Source: Methanosarcina sp. MTP4 (lineage in GTDB: Archaea > Halobacteriota > Methanosarcinia > Methanosarcinales > Methanosarcinaceae). Taken from it: a stretch of 64,000 bases of DNA. Under the pieces are notes generated by a model. That model was given only the letters and a program-made list of their open reading frames with translations. It ran no database searches and was not told the DNA's origin. A program made the position numbers and the translations under genes. Below are positions 54,860 to 64,000 of the stretch, piece by piece; the first letter of the stretch is position 1; each line of letters starts with the position of its first letter. The stretch spans positions 2,542,001 through 2,606,000 of the forward strand of contig NZ_CP009505.1 of NCBI RefSeq assembly GCF_000970045.1, in the 5' to 3' direction.

Positions 54860-55657
54860 TCAAGCTTTCGGGTCCAGCAACACATCGATTTTTCTGTATG
54901 TTTCCTCAGAATGACCTTCTTCAGAAGGTTCTTCTTTTGTGCCGGTCACTTTTTTCTTTTCGCTTTTAAAAAATGCAGCAGGCTTTGGCTGCTTTTGCAT
55001 TTCCAGCTCATTTTTCAAAAAGCCGTAGACACGATCTGTCAATCCGGAACGCCGGGCTTCAACTTGAATCAGCTGAAGGGCCTTTTTCAAAAGCTCCATA
55101 TCCTCATCTTTTCCGTCGATCCATATTCTTCCGTTCTGACCAACGAAAATATTACAGTTCGTCTCTTTCTTCAGCATTGAGATCATGGAGCCGCCGTGAC
55201 CTATTACACGGGGGACTTTCATAGGCTCAACTTCAACAATCTGGCCTGTCCTGAGCTTTTGAAGGCTTGAATCCCGCAGGGCAAGTTCGACTTTCTTGGA
55301 ATCGTCCACGTCTTTAACCCTGAGGATTGCGGCATCGCCGATATTCAGGATTGAAGGCATATCTGCGGACTCGACTCTTCGCGGATACTCGGATACATGG
55401 AACATCCCATCGTAGGGAGCAGCAATATCCATAAACCAGTTGGAGGGGGTAACCGTAACAACGATCCCTATAACCATATCATTGGGGGAGGGCATATAGG
55501 TACCCGCAAACGGGATCACTCCAACCTTATCCTCTCTGCTGCTTTCAATACCACACAACGAAGAATAAACCTTACCGTTCTTGACATATGTCCCGTGTCC
55601 TGCATTTTTAGCATTCTCGGACAACAGGTCACCAGGGATCACTATCTTTTTTACCAT
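54860..55657 (-). CDS. rrp4: Exosome RNA-binding cap subunit Rrp4
   Basis: 265 residues. N-terminal KIVIPGDLL and GTYVKNGKVYSSLCGI, then an S1 domain (DMVIGIVVTVTPSNWFMDI), then a KH domain with VPRVIGHGGSMISMLKKETNCNIFVGQNGRIW. The C-terminal ~40 residues are charged. It sits on the Rrp41-Rrp42 ring and feeds RNA into it. Confidence 0.95.
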   Translation of the reverse strand: MVKKIVIPGDLLSENAKNAGHGTYVKNGKVYSSLCGIESSREDKVGVIPFAGTYMPSPNDMVIGIVVTVTPSNWFMDIAAPYDGMFHVSEYPRRVESADMPSILNIGDAAILRVKDVDDSKKVELALRDSSLQKLRTGQIVEVEPMKVPRVIGHGGSMISMLKKETNCNIFVGQNGRIWIDGKDEDMELLKKALQLIQVEARRSGLTDRVYGFLKNELEMQKQPKPAAFFKSEKKKVTGTKEEPSEEGHSEETYRKIDVLLDPKA

Positions 55658-55668
55658 CCAACGTCCTC

Positions 55669-56361
55669 TTATAAAAGTTTAGTTTGAGCCTCTCCCTTAG
55701 TGAGATGATTTAAAAGAGAATAAAAATCATTCTGGATTCCTGCCGGAATCCTGACCACTGCAACCCAGGAGCCGTCATTCTGCCATTCTTCCTTCAAAAT
55801 ACTTCCGCTCCTGGAAATATCTCCGTAAGCCTTGGGAGCATACTCGGGAGGAATTTTTACAGCTACATTGATTTCTTCAAAGCGTATGGGGATCAGAGGC
55901 CTGATGGCTTTCATGGTAATTTTTACCAGCTGGTCCACACTTTTTAAGGGATCTATATGCACCTTTGCTTCTTCCATTGCCCTTTCGATACGGGCAGGAG
56001 GATGCGGTGCTCTTGTCTGGGGATTTATTGCATTCCTGGAAATGGTGTAGATGACTTTTTTCCTTTTTTCTTCAAGAATGTGCTTTCTCTGCTCTGCGGT
56101 TAGCTGAAGCTCTCCGTTTTTCAGAATCAGGGACGCAATCTCAAAGGGGTCGCTTGTCTCAAAAGCATTAATAATATCGGATTCAGCTGCCCGATCTCCT
56201 CTGTTCGCATCTTCGAAGATGGTCTCGACTGCAAGGACATCTTCCAGTTTTACTTCCTCGCCCCGCTTGAAGGCCAGGGCTCCTTCAGGTTCGACCAGAA
56301 CCTCAAAATGCTTGCTTCCTCGCTTGAGCCGTGCAGTCACTGCTTCATCCAGGGACACCAT
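55669..56361 (-). CDS. Ribosome assembly factor SBDS (Sdo1) homologue
   Basis: 230 residues. [48 protein letters not shown]-like region and [30 protein letters not shown] are hallmark SBDS segments; the C-terminal domain follows. It helps release the anti-association factor aIF6 from the large subunit. It lies 11 bp upstream of rrp4 on the same strand. Confidence 0.95.
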   Translation of the reverse strand: MVSLDEAVTARLKRGSKHFEVLVEPEGALAFKRGEEVKLEDVLAVETIFEDANRGDRAAESDIINAFETSDPFEIASLILKNGELQLTAEQRKHILEEKRKKVIYTISRNAINPQTRAPHPPARIERAMEEAKVHIDPLKSVDQLVKITMKAIRPLIPIRFEEINVAVKIPPEYAPKAYGDISRSGSILKEEWQNDGSWVAVVRIPAGIQNDFYSLLNHLTKGEAQTKLL

Positions 56362-56439
56362 TTTGAATACCTTCCCGAAAATTTAAAATAGAGAATCAGA
56401 TTTTCTCTGATTACTCATTCTCGAAATGTTATATAGGTT

Positions 56440-57189
56440 TTATTCTTCACTCTCAGATCCGCTGTGCTTCTCAAGAATCTGCTGGACATAGTTTCCCACT
56501 TCTTCAGGCACGAGCTTCCTGAACTGTTTGTCTTCCAGGGTCACCACGCCAACTTCAAGAGTGCTGGCATCGAACTTGCCCTCGGCGGCTTTATAGAGAG
56601 CGTCCATTCCCAGGAGAATTGCAGCATCAATATCCATGTCTTCCTTATAATCCGCCTCGAAGACTTCAACAACCGCATTTCTACCTGCCCCGATGGCCGT
56701 TGCCTTGTACTCCAGAAGAGCCCCGCTGGGGTCTGTCTCAAAGAGCCTGGGCTTGCTGTCATCCACTCCTGCGATAAGGAGAGCAGTCCCGTAAGGGCGT
56801 ACCCCGCCGTACTGGGTATAGGTCTGCTTGTGGTCGCAGATCTTCTTGGAGATAACCTCCACACCTATGAGTTCGTCATAAGAGACCCGGTTTACCTGGG
56901 CTTCTACCCTTGCCCTGTCAACCAGGGAGCGGGCATCTGCCACCAGGCCTGACGTAGCAGCCCCAATATGGTCATCTATCTGAAAAATCTTTTCAATTGA
57001 TTCGGCTTCTACCAGCCTGCTCGTTATTCGCTTGTCAACCAGCAACACTACCCCATTGGCTGCCTTGATTCCTACGGCCGTAGTTCCCCTTTTAACTGCC
57101 TCACGGGCATATTCTACCTGGAAAAGTCGTCCGTCAGGGCTGAAAACAGTGATTGCCCTGTCATAACCCATCTGTGGTGCCATCTGCAT
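56440..57189 (-). CDS. psmA: 20S proteasome alpha subunit
   Basis: 249 residues from the ATG at 57189, preceded by AAGGAGAT; a longer frame starting at 57252 is open but has no such site. [29 protein letters not shown] is the alpha-subunit N-terminal helix, and [14 protein letters not shown], then [11 protein letters not shown] follow. It forms the outer heptameric rings and gates the archaeal proteasome. It heads the second half of the superoperon. Confidence 0.95.
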   Translation of the reverse strand: MQMAPQMGYDRAITVFSPDGRLFQVEYAREAVKRGTTAVGIKAANGVVLLVDKRITSRLVEAESIEKIFQIDDHIGAATSGLVADARSLVDRARVEAQVNRVSYDELIGVEVISKKICDHKQTYTQYGGVRPYGTALLIAGVDDSKPRLFETDPSGALLEYKATAIGAGRNAVVEVFEADYKEDMDIDAAILLGMDALYKAAEGKFDASTLEVGVVTLEDKQFRKLVPEEVGNYVQQILEKHSGSESEE

Positions 57190-58117
57190 ATTCCGTATCT
57201 CCTTGTTAAATTTTTTATAAACGCATATCGCTTCAAGCTTTCCCGACCCCATGCCGGGATTTTTTTCTCTTCAAGGGATCTCAGATCCGCAGATCGTCAG
57301 GAAAACGCCCGGGGCTGAAAAAGCATTTCCAGCCAGCGGACGAAAAACCTGTACGAAATTTCAAGAGTTTTGAAAGCTGTAAGCTTCAGGTCCGGGCATC
57401 CTGGAAAGGATACCGATTTCTCATACCTTATACGGTTTTATTGATATACAGTCTTTTTTCAAGCCTTTTTCCGGGACATCCTGCCCTTACAGGCTTATTT
57501 AACGAAGCCAGAGGAAATTACCCCCACTAAAGGGAATTCAAAGGCATTTACGCCCTGCAAGGTATTTTTTCCAAGCGAAATCTGGATTCGCATCTTTGAA
57601 AGACCTTTCAGCATGGCTGAAGGCCCGGATACAACGTTAACTAATCCGTTAATAAAGTGTATTTACTCAGTTATAATGCTTGTGAAAGACCGGAGCTTTT
57701 CCGGCCCTCAATGTCTGAATTTTTACACCTGTTGTATCAATCAATATATAATCATTTGTCCCTCTAATACCCATTCATCATATTATATGTTAGAGAGCTG
57801 TACGTTAAGGGTGTTAGGGAGATATAAGCTAGCGTATTGGAGAGCTATAAGCTAGTGTATTGGGGAGATATAAGCCAGTGTATTGGAGAGCTATAAATTA
57901 AAAGCTTTAAACAGCTTTGGAAAGCTTTAAACAGCTTTAATCACCCATTACACCACACATATCGCTCAAAAGCATTAATAACCGGGATTTATTTTGAGAA
58001 TTACTCATAAATAATCCAGCATCCATTGTTTATCCTTCAACAACTTTTCAGTTATTCTTCAATAGCCAATCAGTAATTCTTCAACAACCTTTCAGCTATT
58101 CTTCGAGAACTTTTAGG
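57190..58117. other. Intergenic region with 23-bp tandem repeat
   Basis: About 930 bp separate rnp2 from psmA. At about 57812-57900 a 23-bp unit (TATTGGAGAGCTATAAGCTAGTG) occurs four times with variation, followed by two AAAGCTTTAAACAGCTTT copies and AATAGCC/TTCTTCAA strings. The 80-codon open frame at 57613-57855 is not convincing. No RNA gene was recognised. Confidence 0.6.
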
Positions 58118-58489
58118 TTATTCTTCAATAGCCTTCAGGTTGGGTTCGAAGACCACGTAATCATTCAGGTACTTTTCCGTTGCCCCTTTTATCGTGCCGG
58201 AAACCCCCAGCACATGCAAGGTTGCACGCAACCGGTTTACCCGGGTAATGGCGGCAAGGGCAGCTCTTGTTTCCGTTACCTTCGAATGGGAGCATTGTAT
58301 GATTCCTCTCCCTGCTTCAAAGCCGAGCACATGGATATCACATTCGCTCGCAAGGACATCTCCCAGCAGGGCTGAAGCTGATGAAAGGACCTCCCGGACC
58401 AGTTCACCTCTGTTCACCGGTTCTTCGGAAAACAGTTCAAAGGCAAGGTAGCGTTTCTTCGAACGGAGCGAGGGCATCAGGTGTTTCAA
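58118..58489 (-). CDS. rnp2: RNase P protein component 2 (Pop5)
   Basis: 123 residues. SLRSKKRYLAFELFSE at the start, LGFEAGRGIIQCSHSKVTETRAALAAITRV, then HVLGVSGTIKGATEKYL, as in archaeal Pop5. The TTG start overlaps the rnp3 stop by four bases and has GGAGG upstream. It is a tRNA 5'-maturation subunit. Confidence 0.92.
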   Translation of the reverse strand: MKHLMPSLRSKKRYLAFELFSEEPVNRGELVREVLSSASALLGDVLASECDIHVLGFEAGRGIIQCSHSKVTETRAALAAITRVNRLRATLHVLGVSGTIKGATEKYLNDYVVFEPNLKAIEE

Positions 58490-59205
58490 AGGAAATCAAC
58501 CTCCTCAACTACTTCCACACCCGCCCGGACATTCCCCGGGGAGGGACGGTTTTTCGCAAGGATCCTTTCCGGCACCGTGCTCAGGGCATCAACGGCCTCG
58601 CTTTCCTCCAACCCGAAAAGTTCTGCCAGGGCCAGAAGCTCCCTGGGGGAGCGCAGGTCATAACAGGACATGGCATCGCTTGAAAGGACAAGCTGGACGT
58701 CGTATTTCCGGGCAAGGTCGAGGTTAGCCCTCAGGTCCGTTAGCAAGCGGATGCGCCTTGAACCCCTGGAATGGAGAAGGGGCCTCATGTTCAACCCGAT
58801 AGCCACGTCATTATCGGCTGCGGCTTTTGCAAGGACCTGGTTAATCCCGCTGCTCTTATCAAAAGAAGGGTGGTTCAGGATATCTACACTGGAGTTCTCA
58901 ACAGCGGCCCGGTTTACCTTTTCGGACCCACCGTGCACGATAAGGACGTCCGCATTCTTCCTGAATTTGCCTACCAGCCCGTGTAGTTTCGAGGGGTTCT
59001 CTTCTACAAGCTCAATGCCCCGGAAAATTTCGAAACCTTCCAGTGAAGGCAGGGCAGGTTTCTTTTGAGGAAGTTTGTCGGAATGGTTTGTAAGCGCAAA
59101 ACCGGCATATCCGAAATGCCGGGCAAGAGAAGCGAGTTCCTCGACACTATTATCCCCGTCAGGAACGGCGTGTACGCAGAAATCGTAAAATTTCAGCTTA
59201 CCCAA
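58486..59205 (-). CDS. rnp3: RNase P protein component 3 (Rpp30)
   Basis: 239 residues from a TTG at 59205 that has GGAGG seven bases upstream; the longer frame reaches 59283 only through the preceding gene. The TIM-barrel pattern is clear: FYDFCVHAVPDGDNSVEELASLARHFGYAGFALTNHSD, RGIELVEEN, IVHGGSEKVNRAAVEN, DILNHPSFDKSSGIN and LSSDAMSCYDLRSPREL. Confidence 0.92.
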   Translation of the reverse strand: MGKLKFYDFCVHAVPDGDNSVEELASLARHFGYAGFALTNHSDKLPQKKPALPSLEGFEIFRGIELVEENPSKLHGLVGKFRKNADVLIVHGGSEKVNRAAVENSSVDILNHPSFDKSSGINQVLAKAAADNDVAIGLNMRPLLHSRGSRRIRLLTDLRANLDLARKYDVQLVLSSDAMSCYDLRSPRELLALAELFGLEESEAVDALSTVPERILAKNRPSPGNVRAGVEVVEEVDFL

Positions 59206-59641
59206 ACAATTCCTCCACAATAGCCCCGGCTTTTTCCCGGCTCTTCGGATAGGTTGCAATCTTGACTTTTGCGGTGACCGCATCCGAGGAATCCGTCAGC
59301 CGGACCTGCTGGAGATAGGCCGCCTGCTTGTCAAAGCGAAGATGGAATAATTGAGAATCGTCCAGCCTTTCAGGCATCTCTTCCTTGAGCCGTTCTACGT
59401 CTGATTCGGGAAGGTTTTCCCGGACAAAACGGGCAAAGCCTAGGCAGTCGGCCTTTTTATTAAGCTGTACGCTGATGATAGTGATAGGATTTCCGTGGTG
59501 CCCTTCAGCCGAAAGCTCTTCAATCAGCTTGCTTCCGTCCCGGACTCCGGCCCCGGATAAAAAAAAATCCAGAGCCTCGCGGACTCTGGATGTGTCTTCG
59601 GTTGCGTGAGCAAGCACACGCAGCATTATGTGGTGAATCAC
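59198..59641 (-). CDS. COG1325-type RNA-binding protein (predicted exosome-associated)
   Basis: 147 residues. [49 protein letters not shown] and [12 protein letters not shown]-like sequence are characteristic of this family, always found next to rpl15e and RNase P genes in archaea. The GTG at 59641 overlaps the rpl15e stop; an ATG at 59626 is an alternative start. The molecular role is not established. Confidence 0.85.
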   Translation of the reverse strand: MIHHIMLRVLAHATEDTSRVREALDFFLSGAGVRDGSKLIEELSAEGHHGNPITIISVQLNKKADCLGFARFVRENLPESDVERLKEEMPERLDDSQLFHLRFDKQAAYLQQVRLTDSSDAVTAKVKIATYPKSREKAGAIVEELFG

Positions 59642-60225
59642 TTTCCTCGACTCTGGTGCGAACGGATGCTCGGCCTGGTCTTTTCAGTACCCTTGCCGCG
59701 CGTAGCCAGGCCTCTGCCCTTCCGGCCAGCACTGGTCTTACCTCTGGTTGCCCTGCCACTTGAAGCTTCACAGACCCAGTTAAGGTTCTTGTCGCTCTTG
59801 ATTACAGGGTGATGGGGGTCTACAAGGATGACTTCGTACCACTTCTGCTTTCCGTCCTCTCCTACCCAGTAGGAGTTCAGGACTTCCAGGTTAGGGAACT
59901 TGCGGTCAGCACGGGCTTCAGCGATCCTCTGGATGCTCATGCCTCCGGTGATCTTGTTCTTACCCATCCTCTGGGTCCTTCTCCCGCGTATGTACCTGGA
60001 CTTTCTGAGCCCACCACGGCGCACTTTTACCCTTGCGACTACAATGCCCTGCTTGGCTTTGTATCCGAGGGAGCGTGCCCTGTCAATTCTGGTCGGCCTT
60101 TCGATCCTAGTAACAGATCCCTGCTTTCTCCAGACCTGCATGCGTTCCCAGCGGAGGTCATTTACGTAAGTCTCACCAGGCTTTTTCCATGCATCAGCTA
60201 CATATTTGTAAAAAGATTTAGACAA
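59638..60225 (-). CDS. rpl15e: 50S ribosomal protein L15e (eL15)
   Basis: 195 residues from a TTG at 60225 ([15 protein letters not shown]), which is where the family begins; GGTG lies about eight bases upstream. The extra eleven codons in the longer frame are not family-like. [36 protein letters not shown] and [23 protein letters not shown] are diagnostic. It begins the superoperon. Confidence 0.95.
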   Translation of the reverse strand: MSKSFYKYVADAWKKPGETYVNDLRWERMQVWRKQGSVTRIERPTRIDRARSLGYKAKQGIVVARVKVRRGGLRKSRYIRGRRTQRMGKNKITGGMSIQRIAEARADRKFPNLEVLNSYWVGEDGKQKWYEVILVDPHHPVIKSDKNLNWVCEASSGRATRGKTSAGRKGRGLATRGKGTEKTRPSIRSHQSRGK

Positions 60226-60487
60226 TTTTATAACACCAAGTTTCACTTCTTGTTTCACGGTTCAGCCCGGGTCTCGAGCCACATTCCTACGGGAGCTAAT
60301 CCCGAAAATGAAACATGCGTTAGAACTGAATCATCTGATTTAAAGCTTTGCCCGCAAAAAAACTCCCTCAGGACAGCCACGGCCCCTGAAACCCGTCCTG
60401 GAAAAACCAGGAAAAAACCAGGAAAAAACCAGGAAAAAACCAGGGAACCGAAAAGCACAAAAGAACTAAAAAAATATAATGCCCCGG

Positions 60488-60570
60488 ATAATATGAATGG
60501 ATAAAATGAATGGATAAAATGAATGGATAAAATGAATGGATAAAATGAATGGATAAAATGAATGGATAAA
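60488..60570. repeat. 13-bp tandem repeat (ATAAAATGAATGG), six copies
   Basis: Near-perfect copies in the noncoding region upstream of rpl15e (divergent). An 11-bp AAAAAACCAGG repeat precedes it at about 60412-60442. Confidence 0.85.
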
Positions 60571-60654
60571 GTAGGCTGGTAAAGTAGACTGGTAAAACAA
60601 ACTGATCAAATAAACCGGCGAATTAGACTAGTCAAATATAGTCCTAAACGTGAA

Positions 60655-60798
60655 TATTTACACTTACATTATAACCACGGAAGACACGGAAAGCACAGAA
60701 GAATTATGCCCTGATTTCCTTTATTCCGTGTTTTCAGTGCTTTCAGTGGTTAAACTTTCACTTGAGATTGGTGAAGGAATTTGGGTCCTTGACTATAA
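60655..60798 (+). repeat. Dispersed ~140-bp noncoding repeat, copy 2
   Basis: Inverted relative to 14687-14827. Begins ATTTACACTTACATTATAACC, contains CACGGAAGACACGGAAAGCACAG-type strings in both orientations, and ends near a CTTGACTATA. It sits 60 bp before the helicase start codon and may include its promoter. Confidence 0.75.
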
Positions 60799-60859
60799 AC
60801 GGGTCAAATTAGCGAAGAATAAGCAAACAAAACAAGCAAATAAAACGGAGTAAAGGACA

Positions 60860-63613
60860 GTGGACATATCCCGCCTGCTAGATGAGATCAAAAAATCAAG
60901 ACGCTACGAAAACCAGATAGTACACGTAGAAAAAATCCCTCCCAGAGAAGCGCAGTACTCTTCGCTGGAACTAAAAACCCCGGTAAAAGCAGCCCTTGCA
61001 AAAACAGGAATAAAGGAACTCTACACCCACCAGGCCGAGGCCATCGAAAAAATCCGGGACGGAAAAGACATCGTGCTCTGCACGACCACGGCAAGTGGAA
61101 AGTCCCTGACATACATGCTCCCCATTTTCGAAGCCGTGATTGAAGACCCGGAAGCCACCGCTCTCTATATCTCTCCCCTGAACGCCCTGGTAAACGACCA
61201 GATGAAGACCTTTCTCGAATTCGAAATGGAACTGGGCTCCGGGACCAGGATTGCCCGGTACACGGGCGCCCTTTCGGATTCCGAAAAGCGAAAGGTAAGG
61301 GAAGGGAGGACAAACGTGGTCTTCACAAACCCCGAGATGATCCACATGAGTTTTCTTGCCTGGCACCATCTCTGGAGGCGTTTTTTCTCAAACCTGAAGT
61401 TCATCGTCGTGGACGAGAGCCACTACTACAGAGGCGTTATCGGGAGCAACATGGCAAACCTCCTGCGCAGGCTGGCCCGGGTCGCCGAATACTACGGGGA
61501 GGGGACCCCGCAGTTTGTCTGCTGCTCGGCAACCATAGGAAACCCGAAAGAGCACACTGAGACCCTGATAGGGCGAAAAGCCGAAATGGTCGAAAACAAC
61601 GGCTCAGGGGCAGGCCCCCAGCAGTTCGTGTTCTGGAACCCTCCCCTCTACATCAACAACAGGGGAACCACCCTCAGACGGAGCAGCTTTTCCGAAGCCT
61701 CGACCCTTTTCACGCGCTTCGTCCAGGCAGGGCTGCAGACCCTGGCTTTTACCCGGGCAAGGCAGAGCGTGGAGCGGATGTACAAAAGCTGCAGGGAACT
61801 TTTGAGGGAGGGAGCGCTTTCCTCTGCGATCTGTTCTTATCGGAGCGGCTACTTCGACAAAGAACGCGAGGAAATCGAGAAAAAAATGGCTTCGGGGGAA
61901 CTGCGGGGTGTGATTTCCACCAATGCCCTGGAACTCGGGATAGATATAGGGAGCCTGGACGCCTGCATCCTGGACGGCTACCCGGGAACAGTCATGAGTG
62001 CGCGGCAGCAGGCAGGCAGGGCAGGCAGGAGCGGAAACGAAAGCCTTGTTGTCCTGGTGGCCGGGACAAACGCCCTTGACCAGTACTACATGCGAAACCC
62101 GGGCGACTTTTTCGGGAGGAACAGTGAAAACGCCGTCCTGAACCCCAAAAATCCCTACATCCTGGCAGGGCACCTGCTCTGCGCGGCAAAAGAAATCCCC
62201 CTGAAAGCTTCCGATTCAAAGCATTTCGGAGAAGGCTTTTCCAGGGTTACGGAACTCCTGGAAGCCGAAGGGCTGCTTGCAGGCGACGAAAAGAAGTATG
62301 CAACAGACCCCTTCCCATACAAGCACGTCTCCCTCCGTGGGATAGATAATAATACGTATTCTCTCCTGGCCATTGAAGGGAAGAAACGCTTCCCGATCGA
62401 AAAGGATATGGAAGAAGCCCTGGCCTTCCGGGAATGCTACCCCGGAGCGGTCTACATGCATAGGGGAGAGTCCTACTACGTGAACAGGATCGACCACGAG
62501 AAAAAGGAGATCCATGCCGTAAAGACCCATGACAGTTATTATACTAAGCCTATGATCGACTCTTCGGTTGTCCTGCAGGAGGCTTACGTTGCAAAAGCCC
62601 TGGAAAAGGCTCCTGACGTGGAAGTCGGGCTAGGGGAAGTGGAGGTTACGGACAGGGTGATAGGGTACAGGAAGATCCAGTCCCACAGCAACGAGATCAT
62701 GGCCGCCCATGAACTGGAGATGCCCCCGGTCACCCTGGAAACCGTTGCCCTCTGGCTCAAGCTCCCTGAAAGGCTTCAGGAAAGGGTAGAGGAGCACAGG
62801 CTGGACTTTGCAGGCGGGATCCATGCCGTGGAACACGCCATGATAGCCATGTACCCCCTCCACCTCCTTGTGGACCGGAGCGACGTTGGCGGGCTTTCCA
62901 CCCCTTCCCACCCCGACCTGGGGGGCAGAAGTGCGATCTTCATCTACGACGGGCACAGGGGCGGAGTCGGGTATGCCGAGAAAGGCTATGACCTGATCGG
63001 TCAGGTCCTGGACGGCACCCTGAAAGCTATCGAGAGCTGCCCCTGCGAAAGCGGCTGCCCGAGCTGCATCCAGTCCCCGAAATGCGGGAACAACAACGAG
63101 CCCCTGGACAAACACGCCGCGATCATGCTCCTCCATGACCTGCTGGGAAAAGCCCCTTACGTCCCCCCCGAAAGAAAAGAAAAACACCTCTCCGAAACCA
63201 CCGCAGGCCGCGGGCCGGAAAAGAAGGACGCAGGAGCCGCCCTGGACAGGGTCAGGCGCCAGCTCAGGCGGGAAGCCCTCAAAGACGAAGTTATCCCCGA
63301 AAACGCGAATAGAGAAAAGGAAAAGACCTTTGTCATGACGGATGTGAAAGGGGGAATGCTCGGGGTAATCTCCGCCCCTGCCCCCGAAAAAGCGGCAGCG
63401 AAGGTTTTCAGGGAAAAGCTTGCCGGGAAAATAAAGGCGACAAAAGAAAACCCCTTTGAAATCCGCATAAGGGACCTTGGAGCAGGCAGCAACTACCATT
63501 TCCAGGCCTGGACGGAAGTTGTAGAGAACCGGGCAGCTGAAAAAGCCGGGAACTGCGAAGGAGCCGGCGGGAAAAAAACTGTGAAGAAACTCGTTATTAA
63601 AAGAATACGGTGA
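60860..63613 (+). CDS. MrfA/Hrq1-like DEAD/DEAH helicase with DUF1998 zinc domain
   Basis: 917 residues from a GTG. Helicase motifs are LCTTTASGKSLTYMLP (Walker A), VVDESHYYRG, CCSATIGNP, then STNALELGIDIGSLD and QQAGRAGRSG. The C-terminal DUF1998 zinc domain has CPCESGCPSCIQSPKCGNNN (four Cys). About 150 residues after it (basic, repeat-free, ending VKKLVIKRIR) look like a lineage-specific tail. This family includes bacterial MrfA and eukaryotic Hrq1, helicases that act in DNA crosslink or mitomycin repair. AGGA precedes the GTG closely. Confidence 0.88.
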   Translation: MDISRLLDEIKKSRRYENQIVHVEKIPPREAQYSSLELKTPVKAALAKTGIKELYTHQAEAIEKIRDGKDIVLCTTTASGKSLTYMLPIFEAVIEDPEATALYISPLNALVNDQMKTFLEFEMELGSGTRIARYTGALSDSEKRKVREGRTNVVFTNPEMIHMSFLAWHHLWRRFFSNLKFIVVDESHYYRGVIGSNMANLLRRLARVAEYYGEGTPQFVCCSATIGNPKEHTETLIGRKAEMVENNGSGAGPQQFVFWNPPLYINNRGTTLRRSSFSEASTLFTRFVQAGLQTLAFTRARQSVERMYKSCRELLREGALSSAICSYRSGYFDKEREEIEKKMASGELRGVISTNALELGIDIGSLDACILDGYPGTVMSARQQAGRAGRSGNESLVVLVAGTNALDQYYMRNPGDFFGRNSENAVLNPKNPYILAGHLLCAAKEIPLKASDSKHFGEGFSRVTELLEAEGLLAGDEKKYATDPFPYKHVSLRGIDNNTYSLLAIEGKKRFPIEKDMEEALAFRECYPGAVYMHRGESYYVNRIDHEKKEIHAVKTHDSYYTKPMIDSSVVLQEAYVAKALEKAPDVEVGLGEVEVTDRVIGYRKIQSHSNEIMAAHELEMPPVTLETVALWLKLPERLQERVEEHRLDFAGGIHAVEHAMIAMYPLHLLVDRSDVGGLSTPSHPDLGGRSAIFIYDGHRGGVGYAEKGYDLIGQVLDGTLKAIESCPCESGCPSCIQSPKCGNNNEPLDKHAAIMLLHDLLGKAPYVPPERKEKHLSETTAGRGPEKKDAGAALDRVRRQLRREALKDEVIPENANREKEKTFVMTDVKGGMLGVISAPAPEKAAAKVFREKLAGKIKATKENPFEIRIRDLGAGSNYHFQAWTEVVENRAAEKAGNCEGAGGKKTVKKLVIKRIR

Positions 63614-64000
63614 GAAACTTCCGGCGCCGGGGTTCTAATCAAGGAGATAAAATTTTTAGGCATGGCACTATTAAAAAGGAGAAGAGGAAGAAGGAGATTC
63701 CTGTTATCCCTTGCAAAATATACGTTGTGTATTTAAAATAGAGTTTGTGTTATGATTGAAAAATTACAGTTTTACATACGGAACATGCCAATACTTATCG
63801 GAAACTTTAGTTCATAACTCCCTAGTTTCTAAAAAAAATGAAAGATTCATATAGTACAACAATAGTATATAGTTAATGTAGTGTTATATCAATCAAATAA
63901 TTTCAGCCAATCGAATAACTGTAGTTAATCAAGTGAAAGGACCCGTTTTTTGCTTATGATAAAGCCTGTTCCTTTGATTTATGGTTCCTTCTATTTACAG
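63614..64000. other. AT-rich region without recognisable gene
   Basis: No open frame, hairpin or repeat worth calling. A TTAAT/ATAGT-rich stretch near 63840-63890 is only base composition. Confidence 0.5.

Noticed and set aside
57613-57855. 80-residue open frame upstream of psmA
   Set aside because: Ends in the 23-bp tandem repeat; no start signals.
1-64000. tRNA, rRNA and transposase genes
   Set aside because: I scanned intergenic regions for the tRNA T-arm GTTCRAATC-type string and for conserved rRNA or transposase sequence and found none; a dedicated tRNA search could still find one I missed.

Overview
The window looks like a stretch of a Methanosarcina chromosome. The evidence is the archaeal information-processing superoperon (proteasome alpha, SBDS, Rrp4/Rrp41/Rrp42, L37Ae, RpoP, Brix, Pcc1, RNase P proteins, L15e), an LL-diaminopimelate aminotransferase of the methanogen type, a UPF0280 protein, a DUF1699 protein, PGF-CTERM/NosD-like surface proteins, and long AT-rich intergenic regions full of short tandem repeats. 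All calls come from reading the sequence; no database was searched. I saw no tRNA, rRNA, CRISPR array, transposase or integrase.

Layout. 0-6.5 kb: the end of a PAS-domain sensor, a winged-helix regulator, two paralogous small Cys-containing proteins whose promoters share an inverted motif, a truncated archaeal ATPase that has lost its P-loop, and an AlbA_2/ATPase-type regulator bracketed by repeats. 6.6-10.9 kb: two near-identical dual-specificity phosphatase genes, in direct orientation, flank a three-gene operon (cytidylyltransferase, PLP enzyme, CDP-alcohol phosphatidyltransferase) that reads like a CDP-aminoalcohol (Kennedy-type) head-group route. 10.9-12.8 kb: an AT-rich DUF262 plus HEPN pair, a candidate defence module. 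13-19 kb: dapL, a MoaD-like protein lacking the terminal diglycine, UPF0280, a tungsten aldehyde:ferredoxin oxidoreductase and a normal MoaD-like protein. 19.8-34.7 kb: a 2070-residue secreted papain-like protease/PKD/beta-helix protein, an isochorismatase-fold hydrolase, CorA, a small-conductance-channel-like protein, a five-fasciclin protein and an MscS channel. 34.8-44.9 kb: an aryl-CoA ligase with IorAB, a methyltransferase, malic enzyme, an XPD/DinG-type helicase and a JAMM protease.

45-60 kb is the exosome/ribosome/proteasome superoperon, all on the minus strand: rpl15e, a COG1325 protein, rnp3, rnp2, a gap of about 0.9 kb, psmA, SBDS, rrp4, rrp41, rrp42, rpl37Ae, rpoP, then Brix and pcc1. 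Between rpoP and Brix sits about 6.2 kb of AT-rich accessory DNA (RHH-TPR protein, membrane protein, Zn-ribbon protein, lipoprotein, DUF1699 and others). It is bounded by an 18-bp direct repeat that contains the first codons of the Brix gene, so it looks like an insertion that split the operon. The window ends with a MrfA/Hrq1-like DUF1998 helicase.

The strongest leads for new biology are the phosphatase-flanked head-group cassette, the islet inside the exosome superoperon, the two small Cys proteins under a shared inverted operator, and the MoaD-like protein without diglycine whose 3' end has been copied into a 19-bp repeat.
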